Positions 1-6,438 of a stretch of 62,713 nt of DNA are shown in pieces. The notes under the pieces were generated by a model, which had not been told where the DNA came from, made no database searches, and was given only the letters and a program-made list of their open reading frames with translations. Each line of letters begins with the position of its first letter. Position 1 is the stretch's first letter. A program made the position numbers and the translations under genes. Origin of the DNA: a virus; the IMG/VR virus record IMGVR_UViG_3300028892_001101, positions 1 through 62,713 of that record. One strand, 5' to 3'.

Positions 1-253
1 TGTCAGCAACAGCACGCAAGCGCTGCTTCGCTGCCTTCACTACCGCCTCGTCCAGCAAAATCCAATCGTCCTTTCGGAGAGTTGCATTTGCATTCGTCAC
101 AAGTGATTGCGGTTGCCCGCCCTGGTTCACTGTGATATATGACCGTCCATCCGTTCCGACGTAGGGCCGCAACGCATGGGGGTCAAAGTTGTTGGCCATA
201 AGTGTGGAAGCAACGCCCCCGCTGGCCTGACCATTCATAATGAAATCGGACAT
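1..253 (-). CDS. Major capsid protein, N-terminal part (cut by window end)
   Basis: Start ATG at 253 follows an AGGAG Shine-Dalgarno. The 84 visible residues begin MSDFIMNGQASGG and contain 'LRPYVGTDGRSYITVN' and 'RKDDWILLDEAVVKAAKQRL', which I recognise from a phage major capsid family of HK97-like type. The frame is still open at base 1. The C-terminal part of the same type of protein lies on the minus strand at the right end (62141-62713). Joining the two ends directly gives a frame mismatch (253 = 84 codons plus one base), and family members as I remember them carry several tens of residues between these two parts, so a short stretch appears to be missing between the ends. Confidence 0.8.
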   Translation of the reverse strand, partial: MSDFIMNGQASGGVASTLMANNFDPHALRPYVGTDGRSYITVNQGGQPQSLVTNANATLRKDDWILLDEAVVKAAKQRLRAVAD

Positions 254-280
254 CGTATTTGACTCCTCTCGGGTTCAAGG

Positions 281-718
281 TTACAGCACCGCAACGGAGC
301 AAAGCCCGTTGGCGCCTGATGGGGAAACGGCTTCGAGTGCCTTGACCTGGTAAGCACCTTCTGAACCAGTGATACCTAACCACAATCCAGAACCGCCACC
401 TTCGACAACAAGCTTGTCAGCAACAGCAATCGTCTCACCATCTTTGACAAGAACCTGGAGGTGGTCGCCGGCGACCGCCTGATATGTGAAAACCACATCG
501 CCACTGGAATAAGCGGTGGTCACGATATTGCCTTGAAGCGCATCTTCGATAGCAACCATCGGAATGCCCTGCTTCAGTGCTTCTGATTGAGAAGCCTGAA
601 TTTCATCGAAGCCACCAGTGGGCGTCAACTCAACAGCCATTCCGGGGGAGACAGCAGCCTCAAGCGTCCCCTCGTCAAAATGGTTGGTGCCTTTCAGCAA
701 AATTGTTTTCCCTGCCAT
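281..718 (-). CDS. Capsid decoration/stabilisation-like protein
   Basis: The 145-residue product is encoded between the protease/scaffold gene and the capsid gene, the usual position of a head decoration (cement) protein. It begins MAGKTILLKGTNHFDEG and has many short beta-prone stretches (for example 'GDVVFTYQAVAGDHLQVLVK'), no membrane segment and no cysteine pairs. An AAGGAG-like site precedes the ATG. The assignment rests mainly on gene order and size; I do not recognise a specific named family with certainty. Confidence 0.55.
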   Translation of the reverse strand: MAGKTILLKGTNHFDEGTLEAAVSPGMAVELTPTGGFDEIQASQSEALKQGIPMVAIEDALQGNIVTTAYSSGDVVFTYQAVAGDHLQVLVKDGETIAVADKLVVEGGGSGLWLGITGSEGAYQVKALEAVSPSGANGLCSVAVL

Positions 719-761
719 TTCTTTCTCTCCTTACTTTGAGAATGTTAATTCTGGAAACAAA

Positions 762-1322
762 CTACTTGGACGAATCATCCCAGTTCATGACGGGGATCAA
801 CAGGGGTTGCTCCTCGGTAGTGTTACGAACCGGAGCAGGGGCAGCGGCGCCAGCGTACGAAGGCGAGACACTCTCATCCTTCGCTGCTAAGGCAGCAAGT
901 CCCTGCAACTCGACCATGGACTTTTCAGCCAGTGCTTGCTTTCCGAAAACATTCTTTTCGTTGGCAACAATGACTTCGATTAACTCCTGCCGATCACGTT
1001 CGTGGGCGGCAAGACCCGACGACAACATATCACGAATCTCAGGGGGAGCGTTCGCGACATACTGCTCGGCGGAAACGGGCTGCTGATTATTTTCAACATC
1101 ACCATCACACGCCACCTCGGCAGTTGCTTCACAGGTTTCCTCGTCACCTGTTTCGCACTCCGCCTTCTCTTCTTCCTCTTCGTCTTCAGGGTCATCGTTG
1201 ACGACTGGTTGCAGTTTAACCAGCGTCGATTCATCGAGACCCGCCAGACCTGTTTGATCCTCATCACCGAACGGCGTGTTCGAGTTGGCAATCAATTCCG
1301 CGACGATATCTTTCTTAGCCAT
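762..1322 (-). CDS. Nested in-frame scaffold protein (internal start)
   Basis: Inside the protease gene, in the same frame, ATG 1322 is preceded by AAGGAGAGGAAGAC, one of the strongest Shine-Dalgarno sites in the window. Starting here gives a 186-residue product, MAKKDIVAELIANSN..., that consists of exactly the acidic scaffold part. The arrangement matches lambda C/Nu3, where the scaffold is made by internal initiation within the protease gene. Translation from this site is inferred from the sequence only. Confidence 0.6.
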   Translation of the reverse strand: MAKKDIVAELIANSNTPFGDEDQTGLAGLDESTLVKLQPVVNDDPEDEEEEEKAECETGDEETCEATAEVACDGDVENNQQPVSAEQYVANAPPEIRDMLSSGLAAHERDRQELIEVIVANEKNVFGKQALAEKSMVELQGLAALAAKDESVSPSYAGAAAPAPVRNTTEEQPLLIPVMNWDDSSK

Positions 1323-2117
1323 GTCTTCCTCTCCTTGGGTTGGGGCTTCGTTAGTCGTTTCATACTGAACCTGCTGCTCAACCTGGGCAAGCGATTCCCT
1401 ATCAAACTCGAAGGCGCCATCGTTATTAATAAAATCAACACGCCACAACTGATCATCCTTTTCGTAGACCACCTGGGACGTAACAATGTCTCTCGCTACA
1501 ACTGAACCACCAAACTCGAAATGAAGTGCATCTTGCAAGGTGGTTTGCTGGGCCGAATTTAATTGGAGGAGGCCAGCACCGTCCTCAATCGAACAGGCAC
1601 CCTTCTTGTCTGGTAACAGAGCCAGATGGTCGGGTCGATAATTCCTGGCGATGGTGTCATATTGTTTTCCGTTGAACTCGCCATCGACCGATTCATTGTC
1701 CGTGAACAGGCCCGTGGACAATTCCATGAGGTCGTTGTTTTCCAATGACTTGGAAATGCGTTTGTCCACCATTTCAATTCTGTCTTTTTCCAACCACGCC
1801 TCCGCCCGGAGCTTGCCGGTTTCTTTGTCGTAGCGGGTATTCATTATGACACCAACCTTCCGGCTGGTAATTATATCAGGGTCACAAGCGGACACGCCCA
1901 TGCCATTCATCGTTGGATGGTAAACGACCACGGGCTTGTGGTTCCAAGACTCGGGGGTCTTGGACAATTCATCCTTCGGATAATACAGCCACCCGTTGCT
2001 GCCCTTGTGAACGCCCTCAGTCAACATAACCATCGGGGCGACCAAATAGTCACGCCCCTCCATGGTGTCGTGGCGCACAGCTGAACTGAAATTCACTGTG
2101 ATGTTTTGCAGGTTCAT
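762..2117 (-). CDS. Prohead protease (DUF2213-like) with C-terminal scaffold domain
   Basis: The preferred start is ATG 2117, preceded by GGGGGA; an in-frame upstream extension to 2165 lacks a ribosome site. The N-terminal half has the DUF2213-type prohead protease signature: 'WNHKPVVVYHP', 'ELSTGLFTDNESVDGEFNGK' and 'RNYRPDHLALLPDKKGACS'. The second half is acidic and coiled-coil-like (Glu/Asp run 'DDPEDEEEEEK'), as expected of a scaffold that fills the prohead and is cleaved before DNA packaging. The capsid decoration and capsid genes follow immediately. An internal start at 1322 probably yields a separate scaffold protein. Confidence 0.8.
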   Translation of the reverse strand: MNLQNITVNFSSAVRHDTMEGRDYLVAPMVMLTEGVHKGSNGWLYYPKDELSKTPESWNHKPVVVYHPTMNGMGVSACDPDIITSRKVGVIMNTRYDKETGKLRAEAWLEKDRIEMVDKRISKSLENNDLMELSTGLFTDNESVDGEFNGKQYDTIARNYRPDHLALLPDKKGACSIEDGAGLLQLNSAQQTTLQDALHFEFGGSVVARDIVTSQVVYEKDDQLWRVDFINNDGAFEFDRESLAQVEQQVQYETTNEAPTQGEEDMAKKDIVAELIANSNTPFGDEDQTGLAGLDESTLVKLQPVVNDDPEDEEEEEKAECETGDEETCEATAEVACDGDVENNQQPVSAEQYVANAPPEIRDMLSSGLAAHERDRQELIEVIVANEKNVFGKQALAEKSMVELQGLAALAAKDESVSPSYAGAAAPAPVRNTTEEQPLLIPVMNWDDSSK

Positions 2118-2167
2118 AGTTCCCCCATTCAATAAAGAATAGAGAAATGGGATTGGCGGTGTCAATC

Positions 2168-2350
2168 CTATTTCTTGCCCTCACGAGGCTTCCGCCTCCA
2201 AAATAAAACGTGCAGCCAGAACTTGACTAGGCCACAAGGACGATATCCCATATCAATCAAAATATGACTGAGGTTCAAGGTGTCTTCCGTAAACGGGCCG
2301 CGCACCATGAACCGTTCCCGCTGCTGCGGTTTGATAAAACGAATTCTCAT
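2168..2350 (-). CDS. Small basic protein of unknown function
   Basis: This gene encodes 60 residues, starting MRIRFIKPQQRERFM. Its ATG at 2350 overlaps the stop of the upstream membrane-protein gene (TAATG), a sign of translational coupling, and GGGGGTGG lies upstream. It is basic, with an aromatic stretch 'LVKFWLHVLFWRRK' that could be a short membrane-contacting helix. I recognise no family. Confidence 0.5.
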   Translation of the reverse strand: MRIRFIKPQQRERFMVRGPFTEDTLNLSHILIDMGYRPCGLVKFWLHVLFWRRKPREGKK

Positions 2351-2631
2351 TAGCCACCCCCAAATCCTTTCACAACGTCAATGATTTTGCTGAACCCACC
2401 GCCACCCATTTTGAACATCGCAAACACCACGCCGATCAATATGACGAGCCATTTCAGAAGGCTCGCGGTGGCGCTTCGCTTGGCGGCGGTAGCCAAGGCG
2501 CGATCTGTTTTTCCATCAATTTTCGCTAGCTTATATTCATACTTCCCATCCTTTTTCTCTTCCCGCCGAACCACTGTGACCGGCCCCTCGGGTTCTGGGA
2601 GGTTGTATTTTCCTCGTCGTCTACGTCCCAT
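2350..2631 (-). CDS. Small single-span membrane protein
   Basis: The 93-residue product begins MGRRRRGKYNLPEPEG and has a charged, basic N-terminal half. One strong membrane segment, 'LLKWLVILIGVVFAMFKM', near residue 65-82 is followed by a Gly-rich tail. ATG 2631 is preceded by GAGGGTGG; a TTG at 2646 is an alternative start. It overlaps the 3' end of the adjacent holin-like gene by a few bases. It could belong to a lysis cassette, but no endolysin is visible beside it, so the function stays open. Confidence 0.55.
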   Translation of the reverse strand: MGRRRRGKYNLPEPEGPVTVVRREEKKDGKYEYKLAKIDGKTDRALATAAKRSATASLLKWLVILIGVVFAMFKMGGGGFSKIIDVVKGFGGG

Positions 2632-2848
2632 TGGAACCACCCTCAACCTTCTTCGGATTTAGCGGTCGGTAGGAGTCGCCAATAATGAGGGCGATTACGA
2701 ATCCGGAAAGTCGGTAAGCTTGGTCTTCCGAAAGGTAGCCCGAGTTCGTGGCAGTGGTTACGAACACGGCGGTGACGATACCGGCAGCCAGTCGCTTGGA
2801 CGATGCCGATGCCCACCAATCCTTGACGGTGTTTTTGAGCCACTCCAT
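2621..2848 (-). CDS. Small membrane protein, holin-like
   Basis: This 75-residue product begins MEWLKNTVKDWWASASSKRL; its ATG at 2848 is preceded by AAGGAG. Two hydrophobic segments ('AAGIVTAVFVTTA' and 'LSGFVIALIIGDSY') are separated by a short polar turn, and the tail is charged. Size and topology fit a class II holin, but this is inference from shape only. It is the first gene of the minus-strand operon leaving the repeat region. The frame can be read open far upstream through the repeats, but that extension is low-complexity and has no ribosome site. Confidence 0.55.
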   Translation of the reverse strand: MEWLKNTVKDWWASASSKRLAAGIVTAVFVTTATNSGYLSEDQAYRLSGFVIALIIGDSYRPLNPKKVEGGSNGT

Positions 2849-2920
2849 TTCAATCTCCTTGGATGGTGAAACAGCTGAAACAAGTATTGTAACAGAAACC
2901 CACCTGGGAAATCCCCACAA

Positions 2921-2950
2921 ATCCGATCCGATCCGATCCGATCCGATCCG
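2921..2950. repeat. Pentamer array (ATCCG)x6
   Basis: Six perfect tandem copies of ATCCG, each containing GATC across the junctions, mark the left edge of the repeat region. The right edge (4197-4236) carries the same pentamer array in inverted orientation. Confidence 0.95.
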
Positions 2951-2960
2951 ATTTGCCCGC

Positions 2961-3620
2961 CACCTGGGAAACCCCCTGCAAACACCTGGGACACGTAGGG
3001 ACACGTAGGGACACGTAGGGAAACCCCTGCAAACACCTGGGACACGTAGGGACACGTAGGGGACACGCAGGGCAACAACTGCGAACACCTGGGAAACGCA
3101 GGGACACGCATGGACACGTAGGGGACACGCAGGGAAACACCTGGGAGGCAGCCTGGGAAACACCTGGGAAACAGCCTGGGAAACAGCCTGGGAAACGGCC
3201 TGGAGAATCACCTGGAATGTGACCTGGAGAATCACCTGGGAAACAGCCTGGAGAATCACCTGGAATGTGACCTGGAAACCCCCTATTTCATAGTGGAAAC
3301 AACCTGGAGAATCACCTGGAGAATCACCTGGAGAATCACCTGGAATGTGACCTGGAATGTGACCTGGAATGTGACCTGGAAACCCACCCCCTGGAAACTT
3401 ATTTTGAAACACCTGGGAACAGCCTGGTGCCTAGCCTGGGAACCAACCTGGGAAACCCTTGTTTTCTAGGTTGAGCGCCCTGGAACCACCACCTGGAAAC
3501 CAGCCTGGAACTGCCCCCTGGAAACCAGCCTGGAACCGCCCCCTGGAAATTGAATTGGCCTGGCCCCTGGGATTAGCCTGGGAACCAGCCTGGGAATTAA
3601 CCTGGGAAACCCCTTATTTC
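2961..3620. repeat. CCTGG-rich degenerate tandem repeats
   Basis: Short units such as CACCTGGGAAAC, AGCCTGGGAAAC, GGAGAATCACCTG and GGAATGTGACCTG follow one another with small changes. The subregion 2990-3130 adds runs of GGACACGTAGG and GGACACGCAGG. The shared core is CCTGG (CCWGG, a Dcm-type recognition sequence). The units are oriented mostly the same way. Confidence 0.9.
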
Positions 3621-3699
3621 ATAGGTGGAGATTGCCGAGAAGCCACCTGGGAATCGTGATCACGTTTACCTGGGAACCAGCCTGGGAATTAACCTGGGA

Positions 3700-3761
3700 G
3701 AGATTGTACCGATCCCCTTGTTTTATAGGACGAGATCACCGAGAGCCCACCGAGAATCTCG
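3700..3761. repeat. 62-64 bp element with complementary ends, copy 1
   Basis: Begins GAGATTGTACCGATCCCC and ends GAATCTCG, so the ends can pair (GAGATT/AATCTC). The internal block CCTTGTTTTATAGGACGAGA is shared with the four copies downstream. Confidence 0.85.
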
Positions 3762-3793
3762 CTGCTGGAAATCAACGGTGGTTTCAGGTGCAG

Positions 3794-3856
3794 CGAGATT
3801 GTACCGATCCCCTTGTTTCGTAGGACGAGATCACCGAGAGCCCACCGAGAATCTCG
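3794..3856. repeat. 62-64 bp element with complementary ends, copy 2
   Basis: CGAGATT at 3794-3800 pairs with AATCTCG at 3850-3856. The interior is nearly identical to copy 1 (GTTTCGTAGG instead of GTTTTATAGG). Confidence 0.85.
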
Positions 3857-3913
3857 GTTGGGGATTTTGACTGGAGATTTTCAGCTGGGGAAATGGGGGT
3901 GGTTTCGGGCGTT

Positions 3914-3977
3914 CGAGATTGTACCGATCCCCTTGTTTCGTAGGACGAGATCACCGAGAAGCCACCTGGAAATCTCG
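3914..3977. repeat. 62-64 bp element with complementary ends, copy 3
   Basis: CGAGATT at 3914-3920 pairs with AATCTCG at 3971-3977. The 3' half carries CACCTGG instead of CCACCGAG, so it blends into the CCTGG repeat type. Confidence 0.85.
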
Positions 3978-4027
3978 CTGGAAAACACCTGGGAAACGGC
4001 CTGGAGATTGGTGGTGTTTTACCTGGG

Positions 4028-4092
4028 CGAGATTCTAACGATTCCCCTTGTTTTGTAGGACGAGATTGACGAGAACCCACCTGGAAATCTCG
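4028..4092. repeat. 62-64 bp element with complementary ends, copy 4
   Basis: CGAGATT at 4028-4034 pairs with AATCTCG at 4086-4092. The interior reads CTAACGATTCCCCTTG rather than GTACCGATCCCCTTG. Confidence 0.85.
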
Positions 4093-4111
4093 CTGGAATG
4101 TTTTACCTGGG

Positions 4112-4176
4112 CGAGATTGTAACGATTCCCCTTGTTTCGTAGGACGAGATTGCCGAGAAGCCACCTGGAAATCTCG
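4112..4176. repeat. 62-64 bp element with complementary ends, copy 5
   Basis: CGAGATT at 4112-4118 pairs with AATCTCG at 4170-4176. Closest to copy 4. Confidence 0.85.
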
Positions 4177-4196
4177 CTGGTCAGGTTGGGGTACGA

Positions 4197-4236
4197 ATCG
4201 GATCAGATCGGATCGGATCGGATCGGATCGGATCGG
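4197..4236. repeat. Pentamer array (ATCGG)n, inverted relative to the left array
   Basis: Tandem ATCGG units with one variant (ATCAG) near the start form the right edge of the repeat region. The array is the reverse complement in type of the (ATCCG)6 array at 2921-2950. Confidence 0.9.
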
Positions 4237-4309
4237 GATGGTCAGGTTGGGCATGAGCCCGTCAGGTGGTTCAGGTGCGTCAGGTAGCGTCCTGCCCCCT
4301 AAAGGATTT

Positions 4310-4324
4310 CCTGAAAATATCAGG
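4310..4324. promoter_or_regulatory. Putative operator CCTGAAAATATCAGG
   Basis: A perfect inverted repeat, CCTGA-5-TCAGG, lies nine bases upstream of the -35 hexamer of the early promoter. The identical 15-mer occurs at 26086-26100, ten bases upstream of the third copy of the same promoter. Confidence 0.7.
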
Positions 4325-4333
4325 GAATAGGAG

Positions 4334-4362
4334 TGGACAGGGTTTTATACAGCCGATATATT
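4334..4362 (+). promoter_or_regulatory. Early promoter copy 1 (sigma70-type)
   Basis: TGGACA (4334-4339), a 17-base spacer and TATATT (4357-4362) match the sigma70 pattern with one mismatch in each hexamer. The spacer and flanks (ACAGCCG, ACATGGACAAG) are conserved in two other copies at 18132-18160 and 26111-26139. It drives the small operon starting at 4397. Confidence 0.75.
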
Positions 4363-4396
4363 ACATGGACAAGCAGTAACTCAACGGAGACCAACC

Positions 4397-4507
4397 ATGT
4401 TGACCATCACGATAACAATCGCAGCAACACTTTACTTCGGCCACAAACTGGCCGTCCGATTTGAAGCCAAAATTGGCCCAGTTTCAAAACCCTTCACCAC
4501 TCGCTAG
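4397..4507 (+). CDS. 36-residue hydrophobic peptide
   Basis: First gene after the early promoter. ATG 4397 is preceded by GGAGACCAACC; the product starts MLTITITIAATLYFGHKLAV, a hydrophobic N-terminus that could be a short membrane anchor. The next gene begins nine bases after its stop. No family recognised; it is supported by the ribosome site and operon position. Confidence 0.5.
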   Translation: MLTITITIAATLYFGHKLAVRFEAKIGPVSKPFTTR

Positions 4508-4516
4508 GAGACCAAC

Positions 4517-4906
4517 ATGACACTCAAATTCAAACCACAAGAAATCGACTTCTTCCGCAAGGCAGAATCAAACCGACTGGCCCCTGAAAATTTCACCGTC
4601 ACTTGTGGAACCAAGGTGCTGGACACCGAGACCACCATCGACGAGCTAATCAGCGCCGTCGGTTACGGTGGTTCCCACCGCTCGGGAGTGTTTGAAATTC
4701 AAACCGCCGAGGGAATTATCAAGCACATCAATGGCAAGAAAATTGATAACCGAACCCACCGCAAGCGCACCAACATCCTGTTCAAAACTTGGGATGCAAT
4801 GGAAAAGGAAGAGGCGCTGGACGGCGACGTGACTTGGACAAAGGCGGACAGCATCGTTGCCCAAGTCGCTGCCCAAGCAACCATCGACAGTTTCTTCAGT
4901 CTGTAA
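4517..4906 (+). CDS. Unknown early protein, 129 residues
   Basis: Starts MTLKFKPQEIDFFRKAESNR after a GGAGACCAAC ribosome site. It has mixed alpha/beta character, a basic patch 'NRTHRKRTN' near residue 80 and an alanine-rich C-terminal helix. No cysteines or membrane segments suggest a role. It lies in the promoter-1 operon. Confidence 0.6.
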   Translation: MTLKFKPQEIDFFRKAESNRLAPENFTVTCGTKVLDTETTIDELISAVGYGGSHRSGVFEIQTAEGIIKHINGKKIDNRTHRKRTNILFKTWDAMEKEEALDGDVTWTKADSIVAQVAAQATIDSFFSL

Positions 4907-4933
4907 ACACCACCACCAACCAAGGAGACCACC

Positions 4934-5350
4934 ATGACCGTCAAATTCAACTTCAATTCGAAAGACCTCGGAACACTGAAGGCAGCTGCCCGCTACATGA
5001 AACTGGAATGGCGAACCCTCGCGGCCCGCCCTGTTGTGGCCAACCACCTCCTCGAGCTGGTCAAGGAACTTGGCCTCGAGGCAGGCTGTGAAGAATCTGC
5101 CAACCCGTGGCGTGTAATACTCACCACCGTGACCGAAATCCTGGACGAGGTTGAAAAGCAGACCGGCGAACCGTGTCCTGATAATTGGGAAGCGGAAGGC
5201 GTTGTCATCCGGAAATGGGTGGCTGACAATGATGCCCACTTTCACAGTTGGCATGGCGAGTCGTATCGTTGCATGGCCGAAACAAATGAAGCGATTCGTG
5301 AAGCGAAGCGTTTGGGAAAAGTAATCGTCGTCATGGAATACCTTTCGTAA
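4934..5350 (+). CDS. Unknown early protein, 138 residues
   Basis: Starts MTVKFNFNSKDLGTLKAAAR behind the leader CACCAACCAAGGAGACCACC that recurs before many early genes of this phage. It is mostly helical, with 'WRVILTTVTEILDEVEKQTG' in the middle. No known motif was recognised. Confidence 0.6.
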   Translation: MTVKFNFNSKDLGTLKAAARYMKLEWRTLAARPVVANHLLELVKELGLEAGCEESANPWRVILTTVTEILDEVEKQTGEPCPDNWEAEGVVIRKWVADNDAHFHSWHGESYRCMAETNEAIREAKRLGKVIVVMEYLS

Positions 5351-5372
5351 CACCACCAACCAAGGAGACCAA

Positions 5373-5750
5373 ATGTTCAAGCTCGCAACCCACAACGGAA
5401 CCATCACCCTTCGGAACCCTACCACGGGAGGCCACCGAACCTTCCAAGTCCGGACGCAACACGAGGAGTCAAACTTCGCGCCCGGGCAGCGGGTGGTTTC
5501 GTTGCTGTGCGACGGGGAGGATTATCGGGGCTTCGGATTTGTGACCGACGACGGGTCGATCAATGTCTGGCGGAAGAAGGCAACGCCCTTGTTCGCCAAG
5601 TATGCCGACATGCTGATTCGGACTGACCATTACGCCGACCAGCATGGGGTCGACTATATGTTCGAGGGCAGGTGCCGCGTCTGTAACCGGCCGCTCACAA
5701 ACCCTCTGAGCATCGAGACCGGCATCGGCCCGGTCTGCGCCGGTCGATAG
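5373..5750 (+). CDS. DUF6011-like zinc-finger protein
   Basis: The 125-residue product is beta-rich at the N-terminus ('GFGFVTDDGSINVWRK') and ends with a compact Cys module, 'CRVCNRPLTNPLSIETGIGP', followed by VCAGR. This is typical of DUF6011 zinc ribbons, in which three or four cysteines bind one zinc. The ribosome leader is CACCAACCAAGGAGACCAA. It is the last gene of the promoter-1 operon; a strong stem-loop follows. Confidence 0.7.
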   Translation: MFKLATHNGTITLRNPTTGGHRTFQVRTQHEESNFAPGQRVVSLLCDGEDYRGFGFVTDDGSINVWRKKATPLFAKYADMLIRTDHYADQHGVDYMFEGRCRVCNRPLTNPLSIETGIGPVCAGR

Positions 5751-5798
5751 CAGGTCGGCGCCCACCCCAGCCACCATTGCCGACCCGCGGACGCGTCA

Positions 5799-5859
5799 CC
5801 TTCCTTGAGAGTTCGACTGGTGAAAGCTAACCAGCGAACGGGAGTTCACCCAAGGAAGG
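5799..5859. terminator. Nested stem-loop between convergent genes
   Basis: CCTTCCTTG (5799-5807) pairs with CAAGGAAGG (5851-5859). Inside, GTTCGACTGGT pairs with ACCAGCGAAC with one bulge. It lies between the ends of convergent genes (5750 plus, 5873 minus), so a bidirectional transcription stop is likely, although there is no long U run on either side. Confidence 0.5.
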
Positions 5860-5872
5860 GAGCGCCCCTTGG

Positions 5873-6106
5873 TCACGAACCTACGCCTGACGGCGAGGTA
5901 GGCGACCCCTCTGTTTTCTTTTTCTTCGCAGCAGGTTTCTTCTTCCTTTCTGCTGCCTCCACCTCGCGCCAGTCGGAGCAATCACATTGCCAACAAATGC
6001 GCAGGACATTCACTGCCGTGCCAACCATCCCTGCGGACTTGCCGCCCGCCTCTAGCTTGCCCTCCTCCACCTTCAGCTCCTCGTACATCTTTTTGAAATC
6101 AACCAT
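5873..6106 (-). CDS. Small protein with CWQCDC motif and Lys-rich tail
   Basis: Encodes 77 residues from ATG 6106, preceded by AAGGAGAAACGGCT; a longer TTG start at 6157 has no ribosome site. It has a helical N-terminus (VDFKKMYEELKVEEGKLEAG), a 'CWQCDC' cluster near residue 38 and a tail of lysine and alanine (KKKPAAKKKK). It is the last gene of the minus-strand block that includes portal and minor head genes. The function is unknown; a nucleic-acid-contacting tail is possible. Confidence 0.5.
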   Translation of the reverse strand: MVDFKKMYEELKVEEGKLEAGGKSAGMVGTAVNVLRICWQCDCSDWREVEAAERKKKPAAKKKKTEGSPTSPSGVGS

Positions 6107-6122
6107 AGCCGTTTCTCCTTGA

Positions 6123-6437
6123 TTATGGAATTGCCCACTCAGGCAACTCCGGCCCAAAATCGGGAACTTCTCCCTCTATGAATTTCACATTGCCAACTCC
6201 GAACGCCACCTTCATGAATGAGAAAATGGCGGCACCCGTGTCCAGGATTTCCTTCCCTGGCACAAACATATCATTCCGAAAATAGAACAGCCCCTCCCTG
6301 TCTTCCCCTGTCCGGAGTTCAACCATCCATCCCAAGTGATCGAGGATTGTAGGGAACGCCTGAAGGCGTGGAGTGCTGTCCTCGTCCCAGCGGACATCCC
6401 ACTCCTCCCCACGGTAAATCACTTTCCATTTCATCAT
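6123..6437 (-). CDS. Unknown protein, 104 residues
   Basis: Starts MMKWKVIYRGEEWDVRWDED with GGAGG eight bases upstream, overlapping the end of the minor head gene. The product is beta-rich and Trp-rich with no cysteines or membrane segments. Tight linkage to the minor head protein suggests a virion or assembly role, but this is only positional. Confidence 0.5.
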   Translation of the reverse strand: MMKWKVIYRGEEWDVRWDEDSTPRLQAFPTILDHLGWMVELRTGEDREGLFYFRNDMFVPGKEILDTGAAIFSFMKVAFGVGNVKFIEGEVPDFGPELPEWAIP

Positions 6438-6438
6438 A

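Larger units (their letters stand above)
2849..4309. other. Repeat-rich non-coding region between divergent operons
   Basis: About 1.46 kb separates the minus-strand late genes (start 2848) from the plus-strand early operon (promoter 4334-4362). It is built almost entirely of repeats: pentamer arrays at both ends in inverted orientation, dozens of CCTGG-containing units, GGACACGTAGG-type units near 3000-3130, and five 62-64 bp elements with complementary ends. Reading frames that cross it are repeat-derived and lack ribosome sites. It could be a replication origin, a packaging or regulatory region, or a protein-binding array. Confidence 0.85.

Noticed and set aside
414-427. 14-base match to the first 14 bases of the window, possible terminal repeat
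   Set aside because: It arises from a shared Ala-Val-Ala-Asp type codon run in the capsid and decoration genes; flanks do not match.
2849-3412. Long minus-strand open frame through the repeats, giving PGHIPGHIPGDSPG-type peptide
   Set aside because: The frame is open only because the repeats lack stops; there is no ribosome site and composition is repeat-driven. The true gene starts at 2848 with AAGGAG.
2961-4236. CRISPR array
   Set aside because: Repeats are degenerate, spacing is irregular, there are no unique spacers of constant length and no cas genes.
3784-4254. Minus-strand 156-residue frame over the 62-64 bp elements
   Set aside because: Its repeated peptide mirrors the DNA repeats; no start signal and it opposes the early promoter region.
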